Below are positions 39,257 through 53,800 of a stretch of 64,000 nt of DNA, piece by piece (position 1 is the stretch's first letter; the number at the start of each line of letters is the position of its first letter). The position numbers and the translations under genes are program-made. Source of the stretch: Paralvinella palmiformis (Eukaryota > Annelida > Polychaeta > Terebellida > Alvinellidae); the NCBI GenBank assembly GCA_025642065.1, contig JAODUP010000409.1, positions 271,001 through 335,000 of the forward strand, in the 5' to 3' direction. A model generated the notes under the pieces. That model was not told the DNA's origin, did no database searches, and saw nothing but the letters and a program-made list of their open reading frames with translations.

Positions 39257-42200
39257 CGCGCTCACTATCTCGAAAGTACTTTTAATGACAAATAATTTGT
39301 TGTTATTTATACTGGGTACAATTGTATGTTATAGGGGGAAAAACGGCGCAATAGTTTTCAACGCAAATTATACGTTAGTAGATTTAGTTATGATTACATC
39401 AACGGCTTCAGATCTCCTGATATTAGAAATGAAAACATGTTGCAAGCAGGATCTCTGTTTCACATATGAAGTTATCAGTGATGTGGTTCAGTTCTGTTAT
39501 CAAGCTGTTTTCATGCTGCAAATACTAATGACCCGAAAATGTTTTGACAAGTTAATTGTACGCCTGATGCTAGCATATAATTCGTCCAGTTAGGATTGGT
39601 AAGTGATCATTTCTCCTGCATGATGATAGTGCTAGCCAAAACCCAGTGCAAGATGAACAGTGTCAGATACCCTGTAGCAATGATCAGAGGAACTGATAAT
39701 CTGCATAAAATTGCTCAATCAGGTGGTCCTATTCTTAGGTAAAAACATCATAATTGTTGGGTATGTTCCAACACGACGACGTCTTTTATATCATGCTGCG
39801 GCAAGGTTATAATTTTCTGACTATCAGCTGTGATTATATCTGAAGAGGAGGAGAGTCTCATCCCATACCAAGAAATACCACACACTGATATTTACATATC
39901 TTACACAATCTGGGGGGAGTTAATTTGAACATAATACATGCCTAGCCGTTGTTAAGGAGGTCTCGGCTAACCAAATATTAGTTACTTTAATCTTTTCTGA
40001 TCAGATGTTCTAGACTACACACTAGGTTATCTATCCGCCAGTGTTACCAAGCAGTCAATGATTAATTTTCGGTGATGCAGTGTTACAGAGTTGTCACTGT
40101 TCTAGAGGACTATTACTTCTAACATGGCACGCACACCCAACTCAGCCACAGATCATACACTTAACACAACACACCATAAACAAATCACCGAAACAATAAC
40201 AAAGAAACTTATTATTGTACCCTAAGAGCTTCATGTGCCAGTCCATGTTCATCGCGTCTGTGCATACACCAGCATGTGCCCTATATGACTCATATGACCT
40301 TTGTCACTCACTGCAGCAATTGTTCTGATAACACTATCTAACACGGGCCTAGGGTTTTTTAATTTTTTTCCAAATACTAAACCAGTTCATTTTTCTTCAT
40401 CAGGTCTAAATAGGACACAGTAAACTGAATAGGTGTGTTATGAAATCTGAGCAGTGCCTGGTTCACGAAAACTGAACGATTTCTCCAGCTAGCTATTCCC
40501 ATTACACTGTGGATAACTCATAATATTATAACCAGAGAACTGATCAATGTAAGTCGTGCTCATAGACTACTTCTTCACTCAGTAACACTTCCTTCTCGAT
40601 AGAAACACACCGAAACATAGCAAGTAAATGAAAACAAATGCCAAGGGGAGGGATCAATTGTAAATCACCAATTCAGTCTAACAGTTACCAAAATGGCTAT
40701 CATGAACAAGCAGTAGGTCAATTCTATATCTGATTGATATTCCACTCAGAGCATCGGAGGGAAGTCCCATAGAGGTTAGCATTGGTCTTGGTCATAGGTT
40801 GATAACCAACCATACAGGACTCGGTAAAATATTCCCAACCTACTAAACAGTAGCTTCTTTATGCACCAAGCATGTACAATTGGTTGCATCAATTGGCCAA
40901 ATGTATTACATTATATCGTAGTCCGAGCGATGAACCTGTGTGGCAGACTTTGAACTCACCACGCCAATGATGTGTACACACATATGCACAGGCTATGTAC
41001 TAACCAACACAAAAACTAGTATTGTGCGTCTTACGCTTGTTTCCAGCCGGGATGGAGAAAAAATGACTGACAGTGCAAAGAAGCACCATCACAGTGAGAC
41101 TCCTGCTGAAAGGTACCATCTGCCTTTTGCCACATCATACTTTGTGCATGGTGCATCCAGTAAACACCGGTGTAAGGGTAAAAATAATAATTTGTTACAC
41201 AGTGCAATAAGGAGATTAGTTGTGACAGCGTTACTGACAGAATTCTAGCCGTAATAGCTGAAAATGCTGATGTATAGTCAGTACAGGCGTAACATGGTTT
41301 CTATGGGGTGATACATGTGCACCAATCTTCACTCTATAACTTTAGAATGTAAATTCATCTTTCTGTGCCTGGCTCATGGTCTTGGTGAAATAATGCACGT
41401 AAAAGGTGCAACACCTGGTTGTTATAGGTATCATCCATTTAAATACCACCTTTTGTGACATCGCGAACAGGTGACACAATTCTGTAAATAATTACACTTG
41501 CAATAAACCACAAAATGCCAGAAACAAGCAGCAAAAAAATCCTAGCTATTTCATGTTTAGCCACCACCATACAGTAGCTTGTGTTAGCCATGTCAGAGCA
41601 TCAATGAGGCATGAGCAGTAGACATTTCACCCTTTGATTTCTCTAGATAGATATCGGCACACCACCCAACTACAGGAGTTCAGACAGAAGCCTGTGTGAT
41701 TTTTGTAATCTAAATGTTTAGCTGTGTTCACCTGATCCCTTTGATGGCAGCCACCAAGGATGTGAAGCCACCGCTCACCAAAGGCTACAGTTATCCCATA
41801 CCCCCGAACAATGACCACAATACTATTCTTCTGTTCATTCCCAAATACCTCTAAAGGGTTCCCCCAAAATTTGGATAGAACAATAATTCCATTTCCTTAC
41901 TAAGATTAAGAAAAATAACAAAGCGATTATCGGAACTGTTGATAACAAAATTAACAGAGACATCGCTCTGCCATTATAGTAGACATACACAATGCATGAT
42001 GTCCAATTTGTTTCCAAGAAGAAAAAAAGTATGTTCGTATATACACTAATCCATCAGATCAAAGTTCACTGTACAACAGATCTGAGTGGTAGGATCCATG
42101 TTGAGTGTTTCAAATTCCCTACTAGGTGGTCCTTCCTTGCATTGGAACACCAGGTGATTGATTGCATATTCAGAATGGGTAAAAACCAAATATCCACTGA

Positions 42201-45200
42201 TATCAACTTCACGCTGACAACCAATTGAAAAAAGGACACAAATAAAACAAGCAAAATCACACTTGATTTATATCCATGGCCTACAAGGGTAACAGATACT
42301 TGAAATTATAGCCTAGAATAAAAAGGTCAGATTGCTGGCAAAAAGCAGCCACCCACCAATGAATGCAGCCCATTGAGGGCCAGGCAAATCTTGACGGTTT
42401 AATAACTACCTTTTAAGGACATGTTGCTGGGGTTAGCACATAAAATGTTGCCCACAGCAGACAAAAGTGGCATGCTGACAATGGTGAGGGTGTGTATCAT
42501 CTATCACTGGGATGTAGGAAAGAGTAGAGAGAGAGAGAATACAAAACTTCTAGTCTCCATCTTAACTAGACTTCACGTTTTACCAATACGTCTTGACTCT
42601 CAGCCAAAGAAACACAATCTCCATGGTCCACGTACACAATTGTGGTAATTTAGCCACTCAGCTCTTCCAGTTCAAACTCATCATAAATCATGGACCATTA
42701 AACAGTCAAACTTTTAAGTAGATTGCTTGAAGACTATGGGTTGCGTCTTCCCCATAATACTGGGGTTTTCAAATGCTGCTTGTCAGTCATGACATTACAA
42801 TTAATTGTTGAAAGTGCAATGATAAAGACTTGATTCACTGTTTGTAAAGAATCAGTAAACAATGGAACTAGTTTAATGTAAACAGGCTGTCACTGGTCAT
42901 TTTCCAGCCGATCTTATACTAGCCCACCACTGATAAATAACACAATATGCCTCCCCTCCACAACCGCGCATCAAGTGTGAAGTACTGTAGTCCAAAACAG
43001 CTGTTATGTGATTAATTACACGTTTCCCATCCGAGTTGCATAATTACCCCCCCAAAGTGCCTAGGGCAAAGAGAAGTTGGCTATCATTGGACAGTGCTGT
43101 GGGAACCGGCCGAATGGAGTGAACGCGATTGGTCAGTTCAAACGAGACGGGTTCCCCCCCCCTAGTGACCAGTAGGCTGGTTTCCAGTTGAAGGGCCAAT
43201 TATCATGCTAATCTGCTTAGTGTAAATGGCTACATTATTCCAGTGGGAGCTGCAATACAAACAGCAAAAGAGAAGCGGAATAGCTTCAAATAGTCCTTTG
43301 GGACTATAGAACAAAGGAGAGGAACACAATACACAAGACTGTTGGAAGCCGGGTTACTTCTGGCCTTTCTACAATATACAACCATCTTTTTACTAGGGTA
43401 CCTAGCGAAACTGAACCACGCCAAAGGTGAAAAGGTCTCTTGGTAACTGTCAGCTCCCTTGCAACCACAATATGTTTTACCTGCAGGTAGCAACGATGTT
43501 CTGAATGCTTCAAAGACGAGCTACTTGCCCAAGTTAACAGGTTGTCATACCAGCGTTACCGACCATCTGTTCTTAACATTAAAATACTGTTAAAACTGGT
43601 GGTACTGACAACCACTCATGTGATAAGATGCCAAATATACTACTTCGATCTCCACTATACTGAAAACATTAGTACACAACATTAATAATTTTTTTATAAT
43701 ATCATTAATTAATTCGCGCCAGTTACACGTGTCACTTTATCAATGAATACAAAATTAGATATTATATAGTTCGGTATATATTCTATTTTTATACAATCGC
43801 ATATTTCCTCTGATACTGTCTAAAAAGTATTAGTATTCCTTTTTCACCAAAGACATTAAAACTTTAATGTGATACAATATTATTTTAACTGAAGTTGTAT
43901 TCTATTCTGCACTCAAATGAACCACTATAGCCGTATGTGTGCTTAAGCTGAAACATGCTCAGAATAAATGCCAGCAAGCAAATCTTTTTAGATCATCATC
44001 ACCGTTGTCTAGTCCATAGAGAACCAGTATTGGTCTAAATGGTTTCCTGAACAATTCCCAGGTTGCCTTATAACTCAGATCATTGTGCTGACATAATTAG
44101 AGGGCATCAAATTAGAACAGAGGCTAGGTGCTTCCCTGCTTCAGGAAGGAGTAGCTCTCATTGCTGGAGACAGTGCCTTTGATGTCAGTGACGGATGCTG
44201 AGCTTATTGCATGGATCTGTATCACACAATCAATATTAATCAATGATGCCTACATGTGATACCTAAAGTGACAGTGCTTGTCCATCCTGGCGAACCCTTT
44301 CCCATTAATATAGCACACTGATCTGCTGCCTTGTCCTTGGTGAAAGACGGACACATTCTGGCTATCACCGCACACCTCTACGATATTCCTACAAATTACC
44401 CGAATATTTTTTTCATTCAACTAACAGTTGTGGACAGGCACTTCAAAGGCTGAAATGATAATCCAATTCAATGGTTCTCTCATCCGGACCAAATGCCAAG
44501 GTGGAAAAGTTAGTGTCATACAATACTGACCACTGTAGCACTCGTTACTGACATTAGTAAGGCTGTGAAGGGATAAGGTGACAGAGGAACTCGCTCGTCA
44601 GCTTGAGATGACATGGCTGCCTGTAATCACATACCCTAGGTAATGGCATCTGGACTGACATCAGCCTCACAAACAATCAATTCTTAACAGTGAGATCGAT
44701 AAGATAGTTCTACACGCGACTTCCAAGTTCAAATGAACAGCTTCTTGTAGCACGGTGGTTGACAACTAAAACTCTTATTCACATCTCATATCCGAATATT
44801 TTAATATTAAGAACCCGATTGAGGACCTCGGTATCGATGCTTAATCGTTCACAAACACTGGTTAAGAGGAGAAAACAGGATGAGTAAGCCCAAGGCTTTC
44901 TCGTCGTAATTCTCCCTCACATCACCCCTCCACAGCTCACGTCCTGTGCCCCAGTGGCCTCCATCCCTTTGAGCAGTGGACCGAGAGCACCATTATCCTC
45001 GACCCAACCCACCCTACCCCACTGGATAAAATTTTCATGATTGTGATAAACTGGCATGAAACCCCTGTTGGCACATCAATGACCATAAATACCATCCAAG
45101 AGACAAATCTATTTCCCCGTTATCTGCCTGCCTGTCTTGTACAGGAGGCATACCAGGTACAAAGGACGGGTGCAGCAAGCCCTTTTGATGTGCCGCAGAT

Positions 45201-47765
45201 CGGCTAGCACCACACTGAAATATGCAGCAGTCTCAATATGCACCAGAGGAGCATCACTAAATAACCATGTAATAAACTGGCTTGCAGAGCCCCACTTGTC
45301 CCCAGATGAAGTCGGTAAATGCCATCTCATAAAATGACCCCTTGTCCACTGGGGAATGTTCTCAATACAATTTACTGACAATTAGGAGACAACGAGATAT
45401 TCTGTTCACTAACCTTTTGATGTAATCCCATTTAGTACAGCGATATACCGGAATCAATGACAGTGTTTAGGCAATACACCGTGACCTAATCAGGACCACA
45501 AACTGAACGTCATTCCAGTTAGGAAATAATATATTAATAATAATAACATAACAAAACAAAACAGGTCCAAGTAAATTACTAGAAATATTACATAGAAATT
45601 AATTCCATATTTAAACTGTAATAAACTTAATTCTAAAATTGTTGCAAATCAATATATATATATATATATTCTTTTTTCAAAAATTGTTTTGAATAAATTC
45701 AGTTACTGTCCCAATACGCTCAAGAAAAAGATTATTAGTCATAATAATAAGCCAACACTATTAAAATAAACCTTAACTCTAGCTGCATAAATTAACCCAT
45801 TATTAAAAGAACGAGTCCATTAGATCTTTGTACACCAAAAGCAATAAGATAAATAATGAATAACGGCTTCTTTGATCATTTACCCTTTTTTCATATTTAT
45901 AGACTGTCAGTAACTGTATCCATGATATAACAGCAAACAGTGGTCAAGACATAAAGCCATGCATCTACACATTTACAGAAGTATTAGTATTGTCAAGTTG
46001 TACACGCTCCATTCATAAACTTCGAACTGACGCTGCTTTGAAGGCGGCTACACAAAATTTTGCTTCAAGGACATCTCTGAGGAGATTTGTAGATATAAAT
46101 ATCGTATCCCACCAGTCATGATTTAATCATTTGAAGATGTAGCTAAAAGAACTTGGTGGAATAATGACAAAATAATGTGTGACTATTTGTGTGTCTTACC
46201 CATACATGAGAGGTTCCTCCCTGGCATGGACAATGATTGGTGTGATTACAAACCGCACCCAGAGGAAGTGATTCAGCCCCCTAGCATCATCATCATCATC
46301 ATCATCGCTGTCTCCAAGACAATGGCTGGGCTGAAGGCATTCACCAATATGGAAAGCGACCACTTCAACGAGTCTTTCGACGAATGGCTTTTGTCTTTGG
46401 AGTTGGTTCATTTATTGGTGGACACGTGGTGCTTCATCACGTCAGATCACCGACTGTCAGCGCCATCAAAAGGGAATTACTATTATAGACAAAAACCGTC
46501 ATCAGATAGTGGCATCACCTGAATGTGCTGACAGGAAACTCAGCTGACTTTAACAGACCGAAAAAAAAGAATCCTCTTAAGACGATACTTAAAATGCCTG
46601 GTTTGAAGCCTAAGTAAACCATCAGTAGAGCACACATTCGTAGGGCCTCACACAATACAGGTGTGCACCAACAGGACACAATCATTTCTGATAAGACAAA
46701 TCTTACAGCTCACTGCCTTTTCCACTCAGTCAAACAGACACCAGTTCTTTACTTAAGAGGCTTTCTTTTTTAAATCAATCATCGGAAGGAAAGGTGTGAA
46801 AAAACACGCCCAATCATTGCCCATTACACACGGGAAGCGCCACTCTCCAAGTTGTTGTGATACAGAGGGTGATCTGCCATATTCTTCCTCAGACACCCAA
46901 TATATTACTCATTCAGACCTAAATAAATTGATGCTTTGATCAAGTTTCCCAAACTCATGCATTGTAATTCAAGAGTGCTCTCTCTCTCTCTTTCTGATGG
47001 TCTTCTGCCAGACTAGACTGACAACGGCATTTTGATAACACCATATGTCAAGAAGTAGTCTCAAATCTTGTTGTTTTCGAGATGACAAGAGCTGAATGCT
47101 ATTCACTAGAATCTATCAACGAAGACGCTCACTCAGGGCTTTTAACAAAGCTACACCATTATGGGTCTTAAAAGACATAGTCATTGCCCTTCATTAATGA
47201 TCCCAGATTAATACTGTTACATGCCATACCTACATTTGAACGTTTTCTTACTGAAACCTGTATATACATTTTAATTAGTAGCGAAACATACATTTCAGAA
47301 CTTCTTCCACACACAGCTGATAAGCTTTCCACTGTGCATAAAGACATGTGTCAGAACAGCCACGCAGTTAGCAGCCATAGAATACTGCCGCTTACAATAG
47401 CAGCTATGCTTGGATGGCTACTAAAGGACCCCTCAATCTTCTACTACGACCTCAATGATTGACATATGAAAGGCCCTGGGCCTGCCTCTCCCACCCTATA
47501 GTAACCAAAAAAATCAGGGCCATCCAGCTATGGGCGGATGACTACAGGCAGGCCACCCAGAGGCTACTGCATACACTGACATCATCGTGTAAGGGCTGTA
47601 TACTGTGAGTGGTTAACAAGACCATATTTAAGAAGACTGTTTATTTTTATCTACTTCTCTGGGCCTGCTGTTAACATCTAGACTCTGTTTCTCAGAATTC
47701 TGAATTGGTTAATTAGTGCGTGTGTATGTATGTGTGTGTGTATGTATGTATGTATGTATGTATGT

Positions 47766-47815
<50 letters not shown>

Positions 47816-50800
47816 GCTTATGAGAATCCCTAGTACTGAAAGTTATGCTTTACAAAATAAGGGTGGTAGAAAAGTGATAGGAAAACTACCAGCCAACAAA
47901 CACTAGATTACTCAACCATCATACATGTCAAACTCAAGAAGTTTATGCAATAATTAAAGGCTGACACTTCAGTACTTAAGCCGTACGCTGACTTCTGCTA
48001 AGAAGCTTGCTCACACCAGCTTGGAATTCAAATCTCCATTCACTGTCTACTGTGTTTGTTGACCAAGTACTGTGTAAAGATGCACCACTGCTCAGCTAGA
48101 CTACGGTCCATCCATATGTAAGTCTGAAATCTAATGTTATTATGAAATGGTATTTGATTTGCATTCTTCTCAGGTCTGTGTAAATTTGCTCTAGAGAGGA
48201 CACCATCTCCTCACAGAGAGCCCCAGTGATGAAATTTCACACTTATAAGCATACAACTGCAATGAATATGTCTTTCATTACACACAATTACAAGCCTAAG
48301 ATGTCTGCCAGTTATAAGTGTCGTACTGCAGGCCATGCTTAGCAAATAAACATTCACGACGATAAAATATGTTTACTCATTTAGAAAACAATTTCAACCT
48401 ACTGGTTTAAAAAATAGTTTTTTTTTTAAATTCATATTTAAAGAAGCAACAGAAAGGATCAACCTAACAAATAAAACAATCCCATATTCTTCAACATTCC
48501 TAATATTTACAAAGGTGATAACAATTATATAAAAGGACTGAGTAAAAACAATACTACACATTAAAAGGTATACAATAATTTTATGCACAAATGCATTTTT
48601 GTTTCATAATCTAAAACAGACTGATTATCTTGTTTGGTTAATTGACTAACCCAGTGATCTTAGTTATAGTTTGTGTTATTTTACAAATTTAAGTCACTTC
48701 CAGTTACATTTATTGAATAATTAATTCCCTATAATTTCACTGCAACCTATTTACTGTTTCTACAATATAACAGTTAGTATGGTAATACAATTTTAGCTAA
48801 GTGATCTGGATAAATTCCAGTAACATTAATAGTAACAACTTTGATACTGAAAACCAAGGAAAATAAAAGTAAGATTAAAAAACTAAATATACAAAGTCAT
48901 AATCTTCATTTTAGCAGCCATTTAAATATCAACGTTAAGTTGTCAATAACCAGCATTACTGAATTATATTATTACTGAGTGAGAGATTAGTAGGCAGGAG
49001 ATAGACCACTGATATCTGGTGCAGATATTTTCTTACACATTGAGCAAGTTCAGGTTTTGAATGATGCCATCAAGACCAGGCAAAATCAGCCATGTACACC
49101 AGATATTTTGCCTATGGATGTTGTTGTTGCCAATCTCTATCGCCAGATTTTCTGACACCAGTGGTTTAAAACATATGCTTGGCTGCCTTATAGCTAACAC
49201 ATGCTAAGCCAAGCCTGGGTGATTCCAATCTTTAAAATACATGTTATAATGAGAACTCCTTCCCTGTGCCTACTAAACTGGTTTTTAAATGGTATTTTAG
49301 TCACAACTGTATGCACCCAAACAGCATTTCCAAGAAATTAGTTCAAAATTTCACCAAAATATATAATTTACAATCATAGTCACAGTTAATGAGCATTTAT
49401 ATAACTTTTCCTTGCTGGGAACTAATGCTGTCCTCACTACTAGATGTAATTGAGCAATATTAGTAAACATTTACTCAGATGATCAATCCTTTTGCTTTGG
49501 CCCACATTAGCAATCAATCACAACACTTTCTGTTATGAACTAAGCATAATTCTTACCTTGGCTGCATGACCAATATAAACAATGATTGGTTGACTATTTC
49601 AGAACAAGGACAGAAACACAAAAATATACCTGACCAGGTCTCTCGACAGAATAGAGAATATCAGGAAATTCCAATGATCTAGTACATTCGGGAACTAAAA
49701 TGATATTCTTATCTTTGAAAAAAACACTGTAAATCTAATTAGCAACGTTAAAGCAATATCATATAGTTCACGCATTGAAAATACACACTCCCTTGTGGTA
49801 CAGAGCTTAAATGTGTCTAATGTCAGTTAAAAACACTGATAAACGTTCTTAGAGTTACGATAAAAGATTCGATTAAAGAGGAAACGCTACACATTATATA
49901 CACATAACAACTTATGTCCGCCTAGCGAGTATACATAGGATCTAATATTTGTTCTACCTGTAAGCGGTCAAAGCTCAGAGCGTTGGCCCAGTAACACCCA
50001 CAAGACTGACATTGGTACTAATCTTTACACTAGCTCTAAAATATAAGTTGACACCACAAAGCACCAGTCCTAGTCAACACAGACAATCCAAGTGTGAATG
50101 GCATATTCTTGTTCATAACAAAAACTGGTAAACGACATTTTATCTGACATCCAACTGATGAGTAGAAAGCTCCTTCACACAATAATAATAATAACTTGTC
50201 GTCACAGTCTAACAATAGCTAATTAAGTCAGTAATATTTTGCCCAAACCAATAACAGATGTTAGCACCAACGAGTGACTAGATAAGTGCTACTTTTTTAG
50301 CTTCACAATTATCTCATACCAAACCCACCTATAATATCCAAGTGATATATTAAATCAAGTTACTTGTAAGCCATCTACTACTACTACTACAATTTCAAAC
50401 AACAAAAACACTTCAACAGAGCAAGCTTTTGACTGATAAGTGTATTTCTTATACACTGGTATTACAGGATATCAGTTCAGCACTGCTACTAGGGCTAGCT
50501 AACATAAAACACAAAACAAAAATATTCTGTACATAGAAAACAATTTGACAGGTTATGTCCAAATACTACCTAGATAATGGCTAGTGCATCATTTTCAGAT
50601 AATTATATAAACCTTTGAAGGTCGAGGTGTAGACTTTGTCGTTTAATTGGAAACAATACAGCAATTATTTAGTAATTTAGTTAACACTCTTCAAATAATA
50701 ACTACCTGACTCACCTTGCAGAAGAATAATTTTCTAAATAAACAAGTCTATATTGTAATCATTTTATAGTTATTTGGCAACACCTGATGAACAGATCCTA

Positions 50801-53800
50801 CTACAACCTCCCCTCTTAACTGCATGATATATTAATAAATAGGCAGATCATACAATACTTAACCATAACAGCGAAATTTCTTAGCAGCTGTTACCCACTC
50901 TATCAGATCAGCTAATTAAAAAATCTCCATCAAAGTAACAGCCATATTAAGGAAGCAACCCACGAAGCAGTAACAAGTCGCAGTCATAAACAGTGCGATA
51001 AAACAATGGCAAATAAATGAACTGTGTCTTGTTTAGACAATGACGAGCTGACATGAAGTACCAGGCTTAGTGCCAATGAGTTGTCACCAGTACTACTGAT
51101 GGATGACCAAGAATCAAAGATCTGTAACACACAGCTGATAATACAGCTGCTCAAATCACAGAGATTCTCACAACTTGGCCGATGAGCCTCTGAAAGATTT
51201 ACACATCTCAACAGCACATTGGTTCCCAGAACAAGTGTACACGACTGAGTCATACCCATCATAGCCCAATATGCATTTATCCACTTGCCAGCAAAACATG
51301 ACTAAAAAGAGAAATTCTTTCATGACCAGTAGGTGGCATCTTATTATATAACTAGCAATGTCGTGTAGCCAAATACTGCCAAAGGATCATACACATAGCT
51401 CTTGGCAAGCTGGTTTACCTAGCTACCAATTTGCATAAATATTTTATAACATCCCTGTGGAGAACAGGTCAACAACAAGTTTGTTCTTAACGATGCCCAG
51501 CATAATCAGTACGGCACAAAACAACGGCGCTGACTACATGCAACTGCCATAGGCAACATGTCGGAAGGTGCATTTTGTCTGCTAGAACGTGCATACAGTA
51601 TACAAACACACACATACAGTGTTCAAGTTCGAGGTGCTGAGACATAGCAAAGAATGCAATTAATCCCTCACGTAATTTCTGATAACAATAATCATTTGTC
51701 AAGGAATTAGCACTAATTTGTATGAGGCAGGTTAATAGTAATGCCAATTCTCTTTAATGTTATCCATTAAGCAGACACAGCCGGAGCAGTGTTCGCTCTT
51801 GGGAGTACTGCACTACATTCTTCAATCATGTACATCAAAGTGGTGGAACATGTCCAGAGTGCCCAGCGTAGAATACTCCGGCCGTGTTCTGTACATTTCC
51901 CATGCGTTTGATCAGGTTAACAACAGGAAGTGAGAATTAAAGCAGCACACCTGCAAGATGGAGCAGATCCAGTTTTTTTCTGCATTGCCGCTTAAACCGA
52001 AGAAGGACTAGATTGAGGAGTAATTTGACTTTACCTGGAGAAGATACAGCACGATGCAAAGACAAAAGATACTCAGCAGCAAAGGCTTGTCGTCACCACC
52101 ATCTTTTGTTTACCTATACTTTTGTCTTTGTAGAGATGCCACAATAAAAAGGAGACGGAATTAACCTGGGAAGTGACAGGTCAGGCTCACGTGTGGATGA
52201 CACTTGATTAGGATCCACTTGCTGACAACACCTTAGACACATGGTAAGTGGAATATCAAGGCATTGTCTGGAGTCTGATAAGAGAAACACCAAGTAGATG
52301 GAGGAACTATAACAAAGAGATCCACCTAGATGATTGTTCAGTACACAAGCAACCCAAAGGCTAACAATGAACATTGCATATTACGTAACCAGGTGTCTCT
52401 GACATGAGATACACACCCTCCTAAATATGAGCTTAACCATTACCTATATAAATGTGGAATATAACACAGAATCTATCATTGAATACACATTTGGACATAT
52501 TACGTAAATCACTGTCTCCAAAATATAGACGCCCATATCAAACTCTGGTCACTGGTGATTAAATGTTACTACGTGAACTGCACAAAATTACCAATGATGA
52601 TTCCCGGCTGTGAAAAACATCAACATACATGCCAGTGGTTTCAACTGACAGTTTAAATGATAGTCTTCTTAACAAATGAATATATAGACTTGCAATAAAT
52701 AGGAAATCCATGACTAGCACAGAAAGTACTGGCTTCTATACAAACACAATGCAATTCTGATATATGTTGTGTGCTGCCCCCTGTAGAGAAAGAATGGAAA
52801 CTCTCGCTGGTGTTTTCTTTGCCACAGAAGCCATGTAACAAGACTACTCCAGAATACTGAATCTGGAGGTCAATGATCACACACACACACACACATATAT
52901 ATATAGCTATCAGTATAACCTGTTCCCTTGATTCTTTTGAGCTGTTAGCATTCACTTCAAATTTTAGCCCCACCGTAGCAAATCACCAAATATCCATGCC
53001 GTTACCAACTACGAAGAGTGTTATCACTCCCATGCCACATATCTGCTACATCAGACAGTCTATCAAAATCAAGTGTAGGAGAATTTCGTTTGGAATATGA
53101 CAAGTACTGAACATTGCTTCGGTTCAAGCCAGCACTGGTTAAATAAAGCACTGTGATTAACAAAGCTGCATACTATACATACTACTGTTGAAACTGACTA
53201 CTGATATCAGACAGCTATATGACATCAATATGCAGGGGTGTGTGAGAGAAAATATTATAGCTATTCAATTAAATTAGTGTCATATGAACAATACAGAAGC
53301 TGGTACGACTAAAACAACTAAAGTTGGGTACTTAAAGATACAAGCAAATCCACCACCATACCACATTTATGTAATACTTAAAGCTTGTCAAACAGAGGGG
53401 GGGGGGAATTAAACTGAACAACAATATTATTTAACACATTTCTAAAAACTATACAATAGTGAAAACCAGCTATGATATCATTCCTAGAAATTCCTATAAC
53501 AAAACTAGTAGAACATGCAGCATCAATGATAGTTTTTACTTTATTTGACAGAAACTGACAGTCTTTACTCTGCCAAAGAGTATGCCATTTACCAAAGGTA
53601 GCTACTTTTCCAAACACAATACAATACAAGAAGGTAGAAACCAACATCACAGATAAATATTACTGACAGTAGTTGCCATGCACAATCTGAACGTGCACAG
53701 TTTTCACCACCAAGTACCTCAAGACATTGAACAATACGACATTATACAAAACTGCAAATACACACTTGTGAATTGATTATATGCAGAATACAACCCAATA

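Noticed and set aside
46196..46411. Minus-strand frame with a poly-Asp run, resembling exon 11L
   Set aside because: The Asp run comes from a (CAT)n microsatellite only; flanking residues do not match TCF and no acceptor or donor fits.
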